NCBI GenBank assembly: GCA_963760435.1
Contig: CAVXDE010000022.1
Span: forward strand, 62,001-126,000
Length of the DNA: 64,000 bases
Direction of reading: 5' to 3'
From: JAFAXD01 sp963760435
GTDB lineage: Bacteria; Pseudomonadota; Alphaproteobacteria; Rhizobiales; Xanthobacteraceae
In this document: positions 63,091 to 64,000 of the stretch, one piece after another
Layout: each line of letters opens with the position of its first letter
Position numbering within the stretch: position 1 is the first letter of the stretch
The notes under the pieces: model-generated
The model's input: only the letters and a program-made list of their open reading frames with translations
Told to the model about the DNA's origin: nothing
Databases searched by the model: none
Translations under genes and position numbers: made by a program

Positions 63091-64000
63091 ATGGCACTCT
63101 CTCTTTCCGCTGCAACGCCGATCCGTGATCCACGCGCGCGCGGCGCAGGCGTCACTGCGGTGCTCGGGCCGACCAATACCGGTAAGACCCATCTCGCCAT
63201 CGAGCGGATGCTGGCGCACAGCTCGGGCCTCATCGGTTTGCCGCTGCGCCTTCTCGCGCGCGAGGTCTACAACAAGTGTATCGAACGCGTTGGCAGCGAC
63301 GCTGTCGCGCTGATCACCGGTGAAGAAAAGATCAAGCCGCCTCACGCGCGCTACTGGGTCGCGACCGTTGAAGCAATGCCACGCGATCTCGACGTGGCCT
63401 TCCTCGCTGTCGATGAGATTCAGCTCGCCGCTGATCTCGAGCGCGGACATGTATTCACGGACCGGATTCTCAATCGGCGCGGGCGCGAGGAAACGCTGAT
63501 TCTCGGGGCCGCCACCATGCGGCCGATGGTCGACAAGCTGCTTCCCGGCGCCAATGTGTTGAGCCGGCCGCGGCTGTCGACGCTGAGCTTTGCGGGCGAC
63601 AAAAAAATCACGCGTCTGCCGCGGCGGTCCGCGATCGTCGCGTTTTCGACCGAAGAAGTGTACGCGATCGCGGAACTCATCCGGCGCCAGCGGGGCGGCG
63701 CAGCCGTCGTGCTCGGGGCGCTTTCGCCGCGCACCCGCAATGCGCAGGTCGCATTGTATCAATCGGGAGACGTCGATTATCTGGTCGCCACCGACGCGAT
63801 CGGGATGGGTCTTAATCTGGATGTAGACCACGTCGCGTTTGCATCGGATCGCAAGTTCGATGGCTATCAATATCGCAAGCTCAATCCGATTGAGTTTGCG
63901 CAGATCGCGGGCCGTGCCGGCCGCGCGACGCGCGACGGCACGTTCGGCAGCACCGGACGCTGTCCGCCATTTGAACACGAGCTGGTGCAAGCGCTGGAAG
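63091..64000 (+). CDS. SUV3-like helicase (5' part, runs off the window)
   Basis: 303 codons visible from the ATG at 63091 (AGGA 6 nt before); the frame stays open to the end. P-loop LGPTNTGKTHLAI (about residues 27-39), DEAD-type LAVDEIQLAADLERG, the VVLGALSPRTRNAQVALYQ and DYLVATDAIGMGLNLDVDHVAFA motifs, and QIAGRAGRATRDG (motif VI). This is the mitochondrial SUV3-type RNA helicase family found in alphaproteobacteria, probably acting in RNA decay. The C-terminal part is outside. Confidence 0.9.
   Translation, partial: MALSLSAATPIRDPRARGAGVTAVLGPTNTGKTHLAIERMLAHSSGLIGLPLRLLAREVYNKCIERVGSDAVALITGEEKIKPPHARYWVATVEAMPRDLDVAFLAVDEIQLAADLERGHVFTDRILNRRGREETLILGAATMRPMVDKLLPGANVLSRPRLSTLSFAGDKKITRLPRRSAIVAFSTEEVYAIAELIRRQRGGAAVVLGALSPRTRNAQVALYQSGDVDYLVATDAIGMGLNLDVDHVAFASDRKFDGYQYRKLNPIEFAQIAGRAGRATRDGTFGSTGRCPPFEHELVQALE

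Overview
The window looks like chromosomal DNA of a GC-rich alphaproteobacterium of the order Hyphomicrobiales (Rhizobiales), near Bradyrhizobium, Rhodopseudomonas or Pseudolabrys. Support: a probable hopanoid C-2 methylase (hpnP), aerobic cobaltochelatase genes cobS-cobT, the phaR/phaA/phaB group, the DUF4167-prmC-prfA-ptsP-lysC-ubiG order, a secA/parvulin/argJ/mutT block, a SUV3-like helicase and dispersed hairpin repeats of rhizobial type. No rRNA, tRNA, CRISPR array, transposase or prophage was seen.

Layout. 1-9.5 kb: the 3' end of an exoD-like gene, a secreted protein, an FAD monooxygenase, a ketopantoate-reductase-like dehydrogenase divergent from hpnP, a LigB-type dioxygenase, DUF1345, mtgA and a transglutaminase-like protein. 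9.8-18.1 kb: an accessory-looking stretch of small proteins (zinc ribbons, a CsbD-like stress protein, several unknowns) around a phasin, groES-groEL and a Crp-family regulator. 18.6-25.4 kb: polyester metabolism and housekeeping, with a PHB-depolymerase-type esterase, a ribbon-helix-helix regulator behind a perfect 28-bp palindrome, rpmF, phaR, phaA-phaB, a DUF985 cupin and gloB. Two copies of a hairpin repeat bracket phaR to gloB. 25.6-44.3 kb: a dense housekeeping block: methyltransferase, DUF4167, prmC, prfA, ptsP, a decayed monooxygenase/PadR pair, lysC, a UdgX-type uracil-DNA-binding protein, ubiG, a DMT transporter, DUF1178, nitrilase-like, grxC, comF, a BioC-like methyltransferase, mutT, argJ and parvulin. 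44.8-55.8 kb: secA, an L,D-transpeptidase lipoprotein, accA, xerD with a 49-aa membrane protein, aroK-aroB, a CNNM/CBS protein and a LysR regulator. 55.8-64 kb: bolA, a J-domain protein, cobS-cobT, a phytase-esterase-like protein, rpmB, DUF3108, a duplicated palindromic element and the start of a SUV3-like helicase running off the window.

How it works together. Polyhydroxybutyrate functions recur (phasin, depolymerase-type esterase, PhaR, thiolase, reductase), but no PHA synthase is present, so the pathway is split across the chromosome. Several groups are translationally coupled by TGATG or ATGA overlaps: prfA/prmC, gloB/cupin, argJ/mutT, grxC/nitrilase/DUF1178, aroK/aroB and cobT/phytase-like. 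The most notable observations are a neighbouring monooxygenase and PadR regulator that together need five frame changes to read through, the perfect palindrome at the RHH regulator start, an intact UdgX signature, the duplicated element before the helicase, and two small membrane-protein genes of 36 and 49 aa.
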